Source of the DNA: Gemmatimonadota bacterium
Lineage (GTDB): Bacteria > Gemmatimonadota > Gemmatimonadetes > Palauibacterales > KS3-K002
NCBI GenBank assembly: GCA_020344215.1
Contig: CP070815.1
Location: 440,846-504,845, forward strand
Direction: 5' to 3'
Length of the DNA stretch: 64,000 nt
Shown: positions 52,886-64,000 of the stretch, piece after piece
How the letters are laid out: every line of letters starts with the position of its first letter
Numbering within the stretch: the first letter of the stretch is position 1
Program-made: the position numbers and the translations under genes
Notes under the pieces: model-generated
What the model saw: the letters and a program-made list of their open reading frames with translations, nothing else
Database searches by the model: none
Told to the model about the DNA's origin: nothing

Positions 52886-52986
52886 ACCTCGCTGATACCA
52901 CGGATTCCCGGATTCCTATACGCGGAATCGCTGACTACCCGAATCGGCGATTCGAGAATTCTCAGCCGAGATCGATAATCCCCATC

Positions 52987-53784
52987 TCACAATTCGACAT
53001 TCACCCAGTGATTAAGCGGCCCATGGCCTTTGCCCAACCCGGGCGCTGTCTCGATGGCGCGTTGGGTGAACTCGCGGGCTTTCTCGACGGCTTCGATTCG
53101 ACGCCAACCGAGCGCCAGGCCGGCACAGATCGCCGCCGAGAGCGTGCAACCCGTGCCGTGAGTGTGCCGGGTCTCGCGCCGCGTCTCGCGCCACTCGTGC
53201 CAGTCCGTCCCATCGAAGTAGAGGTCGACGAGCACGTCGCCCGTCAGGTGCCCGCCCTTGATGAGCACGGACTGCGCGCCCTTCTCCGCCAGGATCTCGG
53301 CTGCCGCCCGCATGTCGTCCGCCGCCTCCACCGCGCGGCCCGCCAGTATGGCGGCCTCCGGAAGGTTAGGCGTAATGACCTCCGATAGGGGCAGCAGTTC
53401 GCTCGCCAGGGCGGCGACGGCGTCCGCTTCCAGCAAACGATCGCCGCTCTTTGCCACCATGACGGGATCGACCACCAGGTGGCCGAGGCCCGAATCACGG
53501 ATGGCGCTGGCTACCGCCTCGACGATCGAAGCGTCCGCCAGCATCCCGGTCTTGCTGGCAGCGGGGCGTAGGTCTTCAGCCACCGCTCGGATCTGGTCCG
53601 CCACCACCGCCGGATCGACCTTCTGGATTGCCCGGACGCCGACCGTGTTCTGCGCGGTGATCGCTGTGATGGCCGACGTTCCGAAAACGCCGAAGGCGTG
53701 GAAGGTCTTGAGGTCGGCCTGGATACCGGCGCCGCCGCCGCTGTCGCTGCCGGCGATCGTGAGGGCTACTCGGCGCGCTGTCAT
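52987..53784 (-). CDS. thiD: Hydroxymethylpyrimidine/phosphomethylpyrimidine kinase
   Basis: This 265-aa ribokinase-fold enzyme phosphorylates HMP and HMP-P in thiamine synthesis. The start TIAGSDSGGGAGIQADLKTF is the ThiD signature. DPVMVAKSGD and the anion-hole HGTGCTLSAAI with its catalytic Cys follow in order. No other thiamine gene and no TPP riboswitch lie nearby. It is divergent from the SpoU methyltransferase gene across 97 bases. Confidence 0.95.
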   Translation of the reverse strand: MTARRVALTIAGSDSGGGAGIQADLKTFHAFGVFGTSAITAITAQNTVGVRAIQKVDPAVVADQIRAVAEDLRPAASKTGMLADASIVEAVASAIRDSGLGHLVVDPVMVAKSGDRLLEADAVAALASELLPLSEVITPNLPEAAILAGRAVEAADDMRAAAEILAEKGAQSVLIKGGHLTGDVLVDLYFDGTDWHEWRETRRETRHTHGTGCTLSAAICAGLALGWRRIEAVEKAREFTQRAIETAPGLGKGHGPLNHWVNVEL

Positions 53785-53881
53785 GTTCCTCTCTTCCGTC
53801 TCTTCGCCTATCGGGCCACTTTGTCGGTACCGTGCGCCAGGCGGCCCCGCAGGGGGAGCGGCCCGTCGCCGAATTGGTCAC

Positions 53882-54664
53882 ATGATAACCCGCAACCAAA
53901 CGAAGCTGATCCGCAGGCTAAAGTCGCGCAAGCGACGCGAGGAGGAACTCGCCTTCCTCGTGGAGGGCGTGCGGCTCGTCGAGGAGCTGCTGACAAGCGG
54001 TTGGCAGATCGAGTTCGCCGTCACCGCCCCGGTGCTCTCGGAGACCGCGCGCGGCTGTCGGCTGCTGGAAGCCATCGAGGCCGGAGGCTGCAGCCGGGCG
54101 GAGGTCTCGGATGCGGAGTTGAAACAGCTGGCCGACACCGATACCCCGCAGGGGGTGCTGGCCGTGGCGCGCCGGCCGCGCCGGCGGCTGGCGGAGTTCG
54201 AGCCGGCCGCTCGAGCCGCTCTCCTCGTCTTCGATCGGCTGGCGGACCCGGGGAACCTCGGTACGCTGCTGCGGTCGGCGCAGGCTTTGGGTGTGGCCTG
54301 GGCCGTCGCCCTGCACGGGACGGTGGACCCGTGGAACCCGAAGGCGGTGCGCGCCTCGGCTGGCTCGCTCTTCCGGATTCCGGTCTCGCAGGAGCCGTGG
54401 CCCGAGGTTGTGGCCTGGCTGCGCGGGCACGACTTCACCATCTTGTGCGCCGACCCGGGCGGGGAAGCGGTGGGCCGTACGACCGGTCCGCTGGCGCGCT
54501 TCGCCCTGGTTCTGGGAAACGAGCCCTCCGGCTTGTCGGGGGAGGTGCGACGGGACTGTGACGCGCTGGTAGCCGTGCGGTTGCCGGGGGGTATGGATTC
54601 TCTCAATGTGGCCATCGCCGGCGCCCTCCTCCTCGACCGGCTACTTGCCGGATCAGCCAGCTAG
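53882..54664 (+). CDS. SpoU/TrmH family RNA 2'-O-methyltransferase
   Basis: This 260-aa protein starts at ATG 53882; the open frame upstream lies antisense to thiD. An N-terminal L30-like substrate-binding domain precedes the SPOUT knot with its three motifs: DPGNLGTLLRSA (motif 1, 122-133), VLGNEPSGL (motif 2) and RLPGGMDSLNVAIA (motif 3). The likely target is 23S rRNA, as for RlmB and TsnR, but the nucleotide cannot be deduced. Confidence 0.92.
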   Translation: MITRNQTKLIRRLKSRKRREEELAFLVEGVRLVEELLTSGWQIEFAVTAPVLSETARGCRLLEAIEAGGCSRAEVSDAELKQLADTDTPQGVLAVARRPRRRLAEFEPAARAALLVFDRLADPGNLGTLLRSAQALGVAWAVALHGTVDPWNPKAVRASAGSLFRIPVSQEPWPEVVAWLRGHDFTILCADPGGEAVGRTTGPLARFALVLGNEPSGLSGEVRRDCDALVAVRLPGGMDSLNVAIAGALLLDRLLAGSAS

Positions 54665-54735
54665 CCCCAGAGCGGGCTTTGCGAGTACCGGGCCGGGCCG
54701 GGTTGCCCAACTTTCACTCAACGCGAGGGCGCTCA

Positions 54736-55503
54736 ATGTCCGAGTCGCTCGTACTGGTCTACGCCGCCGTGCTCGGCCTGTCGCTGGGCTCCTTCCTCAA
54801 TGTTTGCATCGTGAGGTTGCCCAAAGGCGAGTCGCTATTCCGGCCGCGCTCCCGCTGTATGTCGTGCGGCCGCCAGATCAGCTGGTACGAGAACGTACCG
54901 GTGCTGAGCTGGCTGGCGCTCCGCGGGCGATGCGGCACCTGCGGGTCGCGCATCTCGGTTCAATACCCGTTGGTCGAGTTGGCGACTGGGCTGATCTGGG
55001 TTGGGGCCTACTACCACTACGCGCTAAGCTGGCAGGCGCTGTCCGCCGCCCTCTTCGGGACCCTGCTGTTCGGAATCGCCGTCACCGACGCTCGCGAGTA
55101 CATCATCCCTGATGAGTTCAGCGTTGGCGGCGTGGTGCTGGGGCTGGCTCTGTCGTTCGCGCCGGGGCGGCCGGCGCCGCTCATGTCCTTCATCGGAGCG
55201 GCCCTTTGCTTCGCGCTGATGTACGGAGTAGCAGTGGTCGGGGAGTGGGCGTTCAAGAAGCCCGCCCTGGGCGGCGGAGACATCAAGATGATGGCGATGG
55301 TGGGCGCGTTCCTCGGCCCCCTCTACGCTTTGCTCACGATCTTCGTGGGCTCCCTCGTCGGTGCTGTGATCTTCGGCCCCATCGGCCTCAAGACGGGCAA
55401 GCTCGTCCCCTTCGGGGTTTTCCTCGCCGTCGGAGCGGCGGTCGTCCTCGTCTTCGGCGAGGCGATGGTCGGCTGGTATGCCACCTACATCCTCGGGTTG
55501 TAG
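54736..55503 (+). CDS. pilD: Prepilin peptidase/N-methyltransferase
   Basis: This 255-aa polytopic membrane enzyme cleaves prepilin leaders and methylates the new N-terminus. The start ATG follows GAGGG by six bases. A cytoplasmic zinc-binding loop has C41, C44, C66 and C69. The two catalytic aspartates are D118 (VTDAREY) and D182 in GGGDIKMM. Its natural substrates in this window are PilA and the minor pilins at 22812-24576, more than 30 kb away. It converges on the CNNM/CBS gene. Confidence 0.95.
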   Translation: MSESLVLVYAAVLGLSLGSFLNVCIVRLPKGESLFRPRSRCMSCGRQISWYENVPVLSWLALRGRCGTCGSRISVQYPLVELATGLIWVGAYYHYALSWQALSAALFGTLLFGIAVTDAREYIIPDEFSVGGVVLGLALSFAPGRPAPLMSFIGAALCFALMYGVAVVGEWAFKKPALGGGDIKMMAMVGAFLGPLYALLTIFVGSLVGAVIFGPIGLKTGKLVPFGVFLAVGAAVVLVFGEAMVGWYATYILGL

Positions 55504-55512
55504 CGGAGGGGT

Positions 55513-56748
55513 TCAGGCCGACTTTCGGCTGATTCGTGCCCGCAGCACCTGGGTGTCGGTGGCAGCGGTCACCTCGATGACGACCCCTTCCCGGCTGATC
55601 CTTTCACCCGTTTCCGGAACCTGCCCGAACACGTCCAGTAGGTATCCGTTCAGCGAGCGGTGCTCGAGCAGCGGGAAGGATGTGTTGAAGAAGTGGTTGA
55701 TCTCGCGCAAGTCAGCACTTCCGTCGACTAGGATCTCGTTCCGACTCAGCCGCACGATGGGCTCCTCCGCCACGTCGCTCTCATCGACGATCTCGCCCAC
55801 GAGTTCCTCCAGGATGTCCTCGAGCGCGATGAGCCCGTCGACTCCGCCGTACTCGTCGATGACGATTCCCATGTGGATGCGGTGCGCCTGGAAGTCGAGG
55901 AGCAACTTGTCGAGTGTCACCGAGCCGGGCACGAAGAACGGCTCGCGCGCCAGCGCCCGTAGCTCCACATCGCGCTGCCCGGAGATCAGAGCCTGGTACG
56001 CGTCCCGGACATAAAGGACTCCGGTGATCTGATCGATGCTCTGACTGTATAGAGGAACGCGGCTGTATCGGGCGGCGCGCAGTTCCGGGGCGATCTCCGC
56101 CAGGGTGCGCGTGTCGGGCCAAGCGAACATATCGACCCGCGGTGTCATGATGTCGTAAGCGGTCGTCTGATCGAGCAGGAAAGTCCGCTCGATCAGTCGC
56201 CGCTCGTGCTCCTCGATCACCGCGTCTCCGTTACCCGGGCTCACGAGGTCGCGGATCTCGCGGTCCGATATACCTGGCAGGATCTCGGTGAACTTCGGCG
56301 CCAGCGCCCGCACGATCAGCTCGGCCGGCCAGGTCACGGGCAACAGGGCCTGCGAGATGATCCAGACGGGCCCGGCGGCGCGCAGGCAAGCCCGCTCGGC
56401 GGCCCGCTGAGCCACGCTCTTCCCGGCGAACTCGGCCAGGACCACCAGCGCGATCGCTACAAGCACCGCGGCCACCCCGGCCCACCAGCCCTCGGCCGCG
56501 ATCGAGCGGGCGGCGTCCCAGGCGGCCAGGGCCGCAACGGCCGCGCCGGCCACGCGTACAATCCAGGTCGTGGCCAAGAGCCCCGCTGGCCGCGCGCGCA
56601 GCGACGCGAGGGCTCGGGCACCGCGGGCGCCTTCCGCTTCGAGTTGGCTCACGCGTGCGAGGGTGAGCGCGAACAGAATCACCTCGATGGCGGAGGCCGC
56701 CGCGACGAGGAGCACGGCCAGGACCAGCAGGATGACCGCAGCGCTCAT
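55513..56748 (-). CDS. CNNM/CBS-domain transporter-like protein (CorC/HlyC family)
   Basis: This 411-aa protein starts behind GGAGG. A CNNM-type membrane domain (about 1-135, three to four helices) is followed by a tandem CBS pair (about 190-315, with AYDIMTPRVDM and GIVIDEYGGVDGLIALEDILEE) and a CorC/HlyC domain (about 330-411). Relatives export magnesium or affect cobalt/magnesium resistance. It sits downstream of the moxR remnant on the same strand. Confidence 0.88.
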   Translation of the reverse strand: MSAAVILLVLAVLLVAAASAIEVILFALTLARVSQLEAEGARGARALASLRARPAGLLATTWIVRVAGAAVAALAAWDAARSIAAEGWWAGVAAVLVAIALVVLAEFAGKSVAQRAAERACLRAAGPVWIISQALLPVTWPAELIVRALAPKFTEILPGISDREIRDLVSPGNGDAVIEEHERRLIERTFLLDQTTAYDIMTPRVDMFAWPDTRTLAEIAPELRAARYSRVPLYSQSIDQITGVLYVRDAYQALISGQRDVELRALAREPFFVPGSVTLDKLLLDFQAHRIHMGIVIDEYGGVDGLIALEDILEELVGEIVDESDVAEEPIVRLSRNEILVDGSADLREINHFFNTSFPLLEHRSLNGYLLDVFGQVPETGERISREGVVIEVTAATDTQVLRARISRKSA

Positions 56749-56834
56749 GGCGCTCGCCTCCGCTGGCGGCCGTCCAGGGCCCGTTGCTGGTATCTACTTG
56801 GAGGTTCTTCCGGGGTCGCAGGGGTAGACATGGC

Positions 56835-56948
56835 CTAGGTCCACTCCTCGCTGAGGTCCAGCAGTTGTCTGATGATGTCCCCAGCGGTCTGGCCGTCCGC
56901 TTCGGCTTCGAAGTTGGCGACGGCACGGTGCCGCAAAACGGGCTCGTC
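56835..56948 (-). pseudogene. 3' remnant of a MoxR-family AAA ATPase gene
   Basis: The last 37 codons before a TAG stop read EPVLRHRAVANFEAEADG and then QTAGDIIRQLLDL, the conserved C-terminal helix of MoxR ATPases, where the VLRHR and NFEAEA motifs are typical. Codons further upstream in the same frame (to 57059) bear no resemblance, and no Walker motifs appear in any nearby frame. It looks like the end of a moxR gene whose 5' part was deleted, perhaps when the atp operon was joined here. Confidence 0.6.
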
Positions 56949-57169
56949 TCGTGTCACAGCCGTAGCTCCCGAGGTTCCAGCACGCAGGTTACTGCGGGTC
57001 TGGCGGGGTTCGGGCGATTCACAGAGAGGATACCGGCCGGCCGGTCGGAGGCGGCCCACGGCGGCGGGTTCGCCGGCTCAGGAAAGCTTGCCAGAGCCCT
57101 TCGGTTGGGGATCGGTCAACGTCCACCAAAACAAGGTAGATAGCGCGAAAACGGGGCGTCAAGGGCGGC

Positions 57170-57198
57170 TTGAAATAATGCTCACGCGAAAGTATCTT
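57170..57198 (+). promoter_or_regulatory. Sigma-70-type promoter of the ATP synthase operon
   Basis: TTGAAA (57170-57175), a 17-base spacer and TATCTT (57193-57198) match consensus at 5 of 6 and 4 of 6 positions. The start of transcription near 57205 gives a 40-base leader with AGAGAGG before the first ATG. Confidence 0.65.
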
Positions 57199-57244
57199 CC
57201 GGCCGCTCTGGGCCGGGACTTCTACGTCGAGTAGAGAGGCTGAG

Positions 57245-57526
57245 ATGCAGGTGCCCGACGAGGACCGACGAAAGGTCGGCGCGTATCTCGGCCTGGGTTG
57301 GGGCTTCGCCGGGGCGGTGGGCCTCTTCGTGGGTCTCGGCTGGTTGCTCGACCGCTGGCTTGGCGTTTCCCCCGTCTTCACCGTAATCGGCGTGTTCGTA
57401 GGCGGTGCGGCCGGTTTTTACTACCTGGTGCGCCAGGCCTTCGAGATCCAGAAGGGCGACCGCGCCGGGAACCATGAAAACGACGGGGGCCGAGAGCCAC
57501 CTGGAAAGGCTCCGGATCGGAAGTGA
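57245..57526 (+). CDS. atpZ: AtpZ-like small membrane protein of the ATP synthase operon
   Basis: This 93-aa protein has two membrane helices (about 13-35 and 43-65) with GWLLDRWLG between them, the AtpZ/AtpI-like family pattern. It is thought to assist assembly or Mg2+ supply to F-type ATP synthase. A hydrophilic tail follows. The GTG of the next gene overlaps its stop. Confidence 0.8.
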   Translation: MQVPDEDRRKVGAYLGLGWGFAGAVGLFVGLGWLLDRWLGVSPVFTVIGVFVGGAAGFYYLVRQAFEIQKGDRAGNHENDGGREPPGKAPDRK

Positions 57527-57890
57527 AGAAGTGGGCAATCTACGTGGGGACGGCTGCGGCATTCGTAGGCCTCCCCGCTTTACTGATCAGCTTCATGTCT
57601 GAGCCTCCCGCCCGGTCCGGGATCTGGGCGGGCTTGGCAGCGGCCTGGCTGGTGCAGGCGGCGGCGTTCGCGATCCTCATCGCCGCCACCAGGCGCCGGG
57701 CCAAGCTGGTCGTGGCCGGGTGGGTGGCGGGGACGCTCCTGAGGCTGGTGATGGTCGGCTTGGTCGCCTGGCTCACGCTGGGTGGCATCTTGAGGTTACC
57801 AGCCGAGCCCACACTCGTCGCCTTAGTCATAGCGCTTTTCGGTCTCCTGCTTCTGGAGCCCGTCATCTTCCGCCACGAGCTCGGGGTCCG

Positions 57891-57894
<4 letters not shown>
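57523..57894 (+). CDS. atpI: AtpI-like membrane protein of the ATP synthase operon
   Basis: This 123-aa protein has four predicted membrane helices. It has no strong motif but has the size, topology and position of AtpI, a nonessential c-ring assembly factor. It overlaps atpZ and atpB by four bases each, so it is tightly coupled to them. Confidence 0.65.
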
Positions 57895-59160
<1,266 letters not shown>

Positions 59161-59182
59161 TGCCGAACCGGGGTGATCTCTC

Positions 59183-59806
59183 ATGTTTGATGGGTCGAAG
59201 ATGCGGCGCTTGAGCGCCTTCGCGACCGTCCTGGTTATGCCGCTGGTCGCGGCGGTCCCGGCCCTGGCGCAGGAAGAGCACGTCGCCGGCGGCGGCCTGT
59301 TCGACATCAACTGGCTGGGTCTGATGTTCTGGACCTGGCTGGTCTTCGCTGCACTCCTGCTGGTTCTGCGCAAGTGGGCCTGGGGACCGATCCTCGGCGC
59401 CCTCGAGGCTCGCGAGGAACGTATTCAGAACACGCTGGACGGGGCGGCCCGCCACCGGGACGAGGCCAGCAGGCTGCTCGACGAGCAACGCAAGCTCCTC
59501 GACGACTCACGTGACCAGGCCCAGGCGATACTCGCTGACAGTCGTAAGGCGGCGGACCGGCTCCGGGCCGAGTTGCTCGATGCGACCCGCAAGCAGAAGG
59601 ACCAGATTCTTGCCAGCGCGCGGGATGACATCGAGCGCGAGCGGGACGAGGCACTCCAGGTGCTGCGGCGCGAGGCGGTTGATCTCTCGATCTTTGCCGC
59701 CGGTCGTGTGCTGCACAAAGAGGTCGACTCGAAGGAGAACCGCCGTATCGTCGAAGACTACCTCGAGAGCCTGGCGGCCGAGGAAAAGGACAGCGGGGCC
59801 GACTGA
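59183..59806 (+). CDS. atpF: ATP synthase F0 subunit b, with N-terminal signal peptide
   Basis: This 207-aa protein has a cleavable-looking signal (about 1-29, ending PALAQ) before the membrane helix (about 43-63), then a long charged coiled coil forming the peripheral stalk. A signal peptide would put the new N-terminus outside, as expected for subunit b, which is N-out. E. coli AtpF (156 aa) lacks such a signal. Its stop overlaps atpH by one base. Confidence 0.9.
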   Translation: MFDGSKMRRLSAFATVLVMPLVAAVPALAQEEHVAGGGLFDINWLGLMFWTWLVFAALLLVLRKWAWGPILGALEAREERIQNTLDGAARHRDEASRLLDEQRKLLDDSRDQAQAILADSRKAADRLRAELLDATRKQKDQILASARDDIERERDEALQVLRREAVDLSIFAAGRVLHKEVDSKENRRIVEDYLESLAAEEKDSGAD

Positions 59807-60354
59807 TGCAGGAGACGACCGTCGCGCGCAGCTATGCCGAGGCTCTGCTAGAGCTCGCACTCGCGGATGATGCGGTCGAGGTTTACGCGGAGGAGTTGGG
59901 GCAGATGGTTCATCTGCTCGAGACGCAGGAGGATTTCCGCCTCTTTCTCGATACTCCCCGCGTCGAGCCTGCTGACAAGAAACAGGTTCTGCGCGAGGTC
60001 TTCGAGGGGAAGATCCCGGATCGGCTACTGCGCTTTCTGCTCGTGGTCGTCGACAAGCGCCGGCAACGCGTCTTACCGGAGATCTGTCGTGAGTTCACCG
60101 AACTGGTGAACGAGCACCTCGGACGGCTGCAGGTCGATGTGACAACGGCGACGGAGCCGGGCGCTGCGCTCAAGGCGGATATCAAGAAGCGGCTCGACAG
60201 CTACTTCGGCAAAGACGTACTGCCACGCTTTCGCACCAACCCGCGGATCATTGGCGGTGTGGTCGTGAGGGTGGGGGATCGTGTAATGGACGGTTCGATA
60301 CGACATCGGCTTCAGACGCTGCGGCGCAGCCTCTTGAAGACCGACGTCGGATGA
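59806..60354 (+). CDS. atpH: ATP synthase F1 subunit delta
   Basis: This 182-aa protein joins F1 to the peripheral stalk. VARSYAEALLELA near the N-terminus and the C-terminal NPRIIGGVVVRVGDRVMDGSIRHRL signature are typical. Its ATG overlaps the atpF stop. A 65-base gap precedes atpA. Confidence 0.93.
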   Translation: MQETTVARSYAEALLELALADDAVEVYAEELGQMVHLLETQEDFRLFLDTPRVEPADKKQVLREVFEGKIPDRLLRFLLVVVDKRRQRVLPEICREFTELVNEHLGRLQVDVTTATEPGAALKADIKKRLDSYFGKDVLPRFRTNPRIIGGVVVRVGDRVMDGSIRHRLQTLRRSLLKTDVG

Positions 60355-60419
60355 CCGGCGCCTCGGCCCCTGTGAGGAATCGGCTGCCGACGTGGGCCTA
60401 ACACTGGAATCGGGTTTCT

Positions 60420-62057
60420 ATGGCTAGGACGGGCACGCAACTCAGCGCCAGCGAGATCAAGAAGGCGCTGGTACGACAGATCGAGCGCTACGAAGAGGAA
60501 CTTCAGGCCGAGGAGATCGGTGAGGTCCTTCAGGTGAGCGACGGCGTGGCACGCATCTGGGGTCTCGGCTCCGCCATGTACAACGAGATGCTCGAGATCG
60601 AGTCAGGTGAGACGGGCGAAACCGTGGTCGCCCTGGCTGCGAACCTCGAGGAGGACAACATCGGCGCCATCGTCCTCGGCGACTACCTCCACTTGAAGGA
60701 GGGCGACTCCGTTCGGAGGACGGGGCAGGTGCTCTCCGTCCCCGTGGGCTCCGAGCTGGTCGGGCGGGTTGTCAACCCGCTGGGCGAGCCGCTCGACGGC
60801 AAGGGGCCGATCGAGTGCAAGCAGCGGATGAGGGTCGAGCGCAAAGCACCGGGGATCGTCTATCGGCGGCCGGTGAAGGAGCCGCTGCAGACCGGCCTCA
60901 AGGCGATCGACTCAATGACGCCGATCGGCCGCGGCCAGCGCGAGTTGATCATCGGCGACCGCAGCACGGGTAAGACCGCCATCGCCGTCGATACGATCAT
61001 CAACCAGAAGGGCGGCGACGTCATCTGCGTGTACGTCGGGATCGGCCAGAAGGCGTCGACGATCGCCTCGTTGCTGGACCGGCTGGAACGTGAGGGCGCG
61101 ATGGAGCACAGCATCGTCGTCGCGGCGAACGCCAGCGATCCGGCGACGCTGCAGTTCGTCGCCCCGTATTGCGGCTGCACCATGGCCGAGTACTTCATGT
61201 ACAAGGAAGGTCGGCACACACTGTGTGTCTACGACGACCTCTCCAAGCAGGCGCAGGCTTACCGGCAGCTGTCGCTGGTCTTGCGGCGGCCGCCGGGTCG
61301 AGAGGCGTATCCCGGCGACATCTTCTACAACCATTCCCGGCTGCTCGAGCGGGCGGCCAAGATCACCGAGGATGCCGAGATCATCAAAGGCCACTTGGAG
61401 ATCGAGAAGACGGGCGGCTCGCTTACCGCGCTGCCGATCATCGAGACGCAGGCGGGCGATGTCGCCGCCTACATCCCGACCAACGTGATCTCGATCACCG
61501 ACGGTCAGATCTACCTCGAGAACGACCTCTTCTATGCCGGTGTCCGGCCCGCGATGAACGTGGGGATTTCGGTGTCCCGCGTTGGCGGCTCGGCGCAGCT
61601 CAAGGCGATGCGCCAGGTAGCAGGCCGCCTGCGCCTCGACCTCGCCCAGTACCGCGAGCTCGAGGCGTTTGCTCAGTTTGCCGCCGAGCTCGACACCGCG
61701 ACGCAAAAGCAGCTCGCCCGCGGGGAGCGGATGGTCGAGGTATTGAAGCAAGGTCAGTACCAGCCGCTACCGGTTGAGCATCAGGTGATGGTCATCTACG
61801 CCGGCACCAACGGTCATCTCGATGACGTCGAGGTCGCCGACATCAAGGGGTGGGAGGCCGAATTCCACAGTTTCATGAAGGCCAGCCACCCGGAGGTGGG
61901 TCAGGCGATCCGCGGCGAGAGGCAGATCTCGGAGGAGACCGAGGCGCGCTTGAAGAAGGCGATCGAGGAGTTCAAGGAGCAATTCTTCGCCCGCAAACGT
62001 CGCGCGACGGCGACGCCGGCAGTGCAGCCGGCGGAAGCTGAGATCACGACCCAGTAA
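60420..62057 (+). CDS. atpA: ATP synthase F1 subunit alpha
   Basis: This 545-aa non-catalytic nucleotide-binding subunit has a Walker A motif reading GDRSTGKT (179-186), with Ser182 in place of the usual Gln. The arginine finger lies in [12 protein letters not shown] near residue 387. The C-terminus extends about 25-30 residues past most homologs with an Ala/Pro/Thr-rich tail. Only a weak ribosome-binding site (GGAAT) precedes the ATG. Confidence 0.96.
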   Translation: MARTGTQLSASEIKKALVRQIERYEEELQAEEIGEVLQVSDGVARIWGLGSAMYNEMLEIESGETGETVVALAANLEEDNIGAIVLGDYLHLKEGDSVRRTGQVLSVPVGSELVGRVVNPLGEPLDGKGPIECKQRMRVERKAPGIVYRRPVKEPLQTGLKAIDSMTPIGRGQRELIIGDRSTGKTAIAVDTIINQKGGDVICVYVGIGQKASTIASLLDRLEREGAMEHSIVVAANASDPATLQFVAPYCGCTMAEYFMYKEGRHTLCVYDDLSKQAQAYRQLSLVLRRPPGREAYPGDIFYNHSRLLERAAKITEDAEIIKGHLEIEKTGGSLTALPIIETQAGDVAAYIPTNVISITDGQIYLENDLFYAGVRPAMNVGISVSRVGGSAQLKAMRQVAGRLRLDLAQYRELEAFAQFAAELDTATQKQLARGERMVEVLKQGQYQPLPVEHQVMVIYAGTNGHLDDVEVADIKGWEAEFHSFMKASHPEVGQAIRGERQISEETEARLKKAIEEFKEQFFARKRRATATPAVQPAEAEITTQ

Positions 62058-62064
62058 AGATCGC

Positions 62065-64000
<1,936 letters not shown>

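Larger units (their letters stand above)
52734..52986. other. Convergent intergenic region with repeats between rhomboid and thiD
   Basis: This 253-base region lies between two 3' ends. It is rich in short repeats: GATTC/GAATC motifs, the 12-mer ATTCGAGAATTC (52950-52961) shared with the hslU-gcvT gap, a nested hairpin and a heptamer tandem array. No gene is visible. Confidence 0.6.
56749..57244. other. Gap between the CNNM gene and the ATP synthase operon
   Basis: This 496-base region contains the 3' remnant of a moxR-like gene on the minus strand (56835-56948) and the promoter of the ATP synthase operon at its right end. The rest shows no coding pattern. Confidence 0.6.

Noticed and set aside
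51675..52901. Minus-strand open frame (408 codons) opposite the rhomboid gene and reaching into dnaK
   Set aside because: It overlaps dnaK, the divergent regulatory region and the rhomboid gene and shows no recognisable protein features. The heptamer repeat creates its low-complexity start.
53785..53881. TPP riboswitch upstream of thiD
   Set aside because: The 97-base spacer is too short for a full aptamer plus expression platform and lacks the CTGAGA motif on the minus strand.
56835..57059. A complete 74-aa gene on the minus strand before the atp operon
   Set aside because: Only the last 37 residues look like protein, and they match the extreme C-terminus of MoxR; the N-terminal half is unrelated, so a remnant fits better.

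Overview
The window is a gene-dense, high-GC bacterial chromosome segment. It carries a Gram-negative-type pilus secretin, lipoproteins, sigma-54 activators and a complete set of housekeeping genes. The gene order (topA-trmFO-xerC-hslVU; tRNA-Leu-tig-clpP-clpX; atpZ-I-B-E-F-H-A-G-D) and an AtpF that carries a signal peptide suggest a Gemmatimonadota-like organism. That assignment is inferred from gene content only. No phage, IS element or CRISPR array is visible.

Region 1 (1-19284) is a surface-glycoconjugate region. It has a sulfatase-fold membrane protein, seven large GT-C-like polytopic membrane proteins, a SAM methyltransferase and a GT2 enzyme of the Dpm1/Alg5 type. Within it sits a PilS/PilR-like two-component pair (8906-12024). 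Its regulator gene overlaps the first of four chained GT-C genes, the last of which is a TMTC-like protein ending just upstream of pilA.

Region 2 (19285-33291) is the type IV pilus region. It holds the major pilin pilA behind a good sigma-54 promoter, a second histidine kinase/NtrC pair, four overlapping minor pilin genes (fimT, pilV, pilW, pilX-like), the pilMNOPQ operon behind a strong sigma-70 promoter, and a large lipoprotein. The prepilin peptidase pilD lies apart at 54736. No pilB, pilT or pilC motor genes and no pilY1 are present here.

Region 3 (33300-56750) is mainly housekeeping. It has topA, trmFO, xerC, hslV, hslU, gcvT, a MoaB/Mog-family gene, a third NtrC-type activator with a degenerate receiver, then on the minus strand tRNA-Leu, tig, clpP, clpX and a lipoprotein, followed by htrA and dnaK. 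dnaK has an exact sigma-54 consensus upstream and no CIRCE element. Rhomboid protease, thiD, a SpoU methyltransferase, pilD and a CNNM/CBS protein complete it. Region 4 (56835-64000) holds a moxR remnant and the F-type ATP synthase operon, cut by the window end inside atpD.

The most interesting signal is the physical coupling of pilus regulation (pilSR), an array of lipid-linked-sugar-type glycosyltransferases and pilA. A shared TTGC-RRR-ATGC motif occurs upstream of both pilSR and pilA. This suggests, but does not prove, a co-regulated pilin or surface glycosylation system. The sigma-54 promoter of dnaK is the second most interesting signal.
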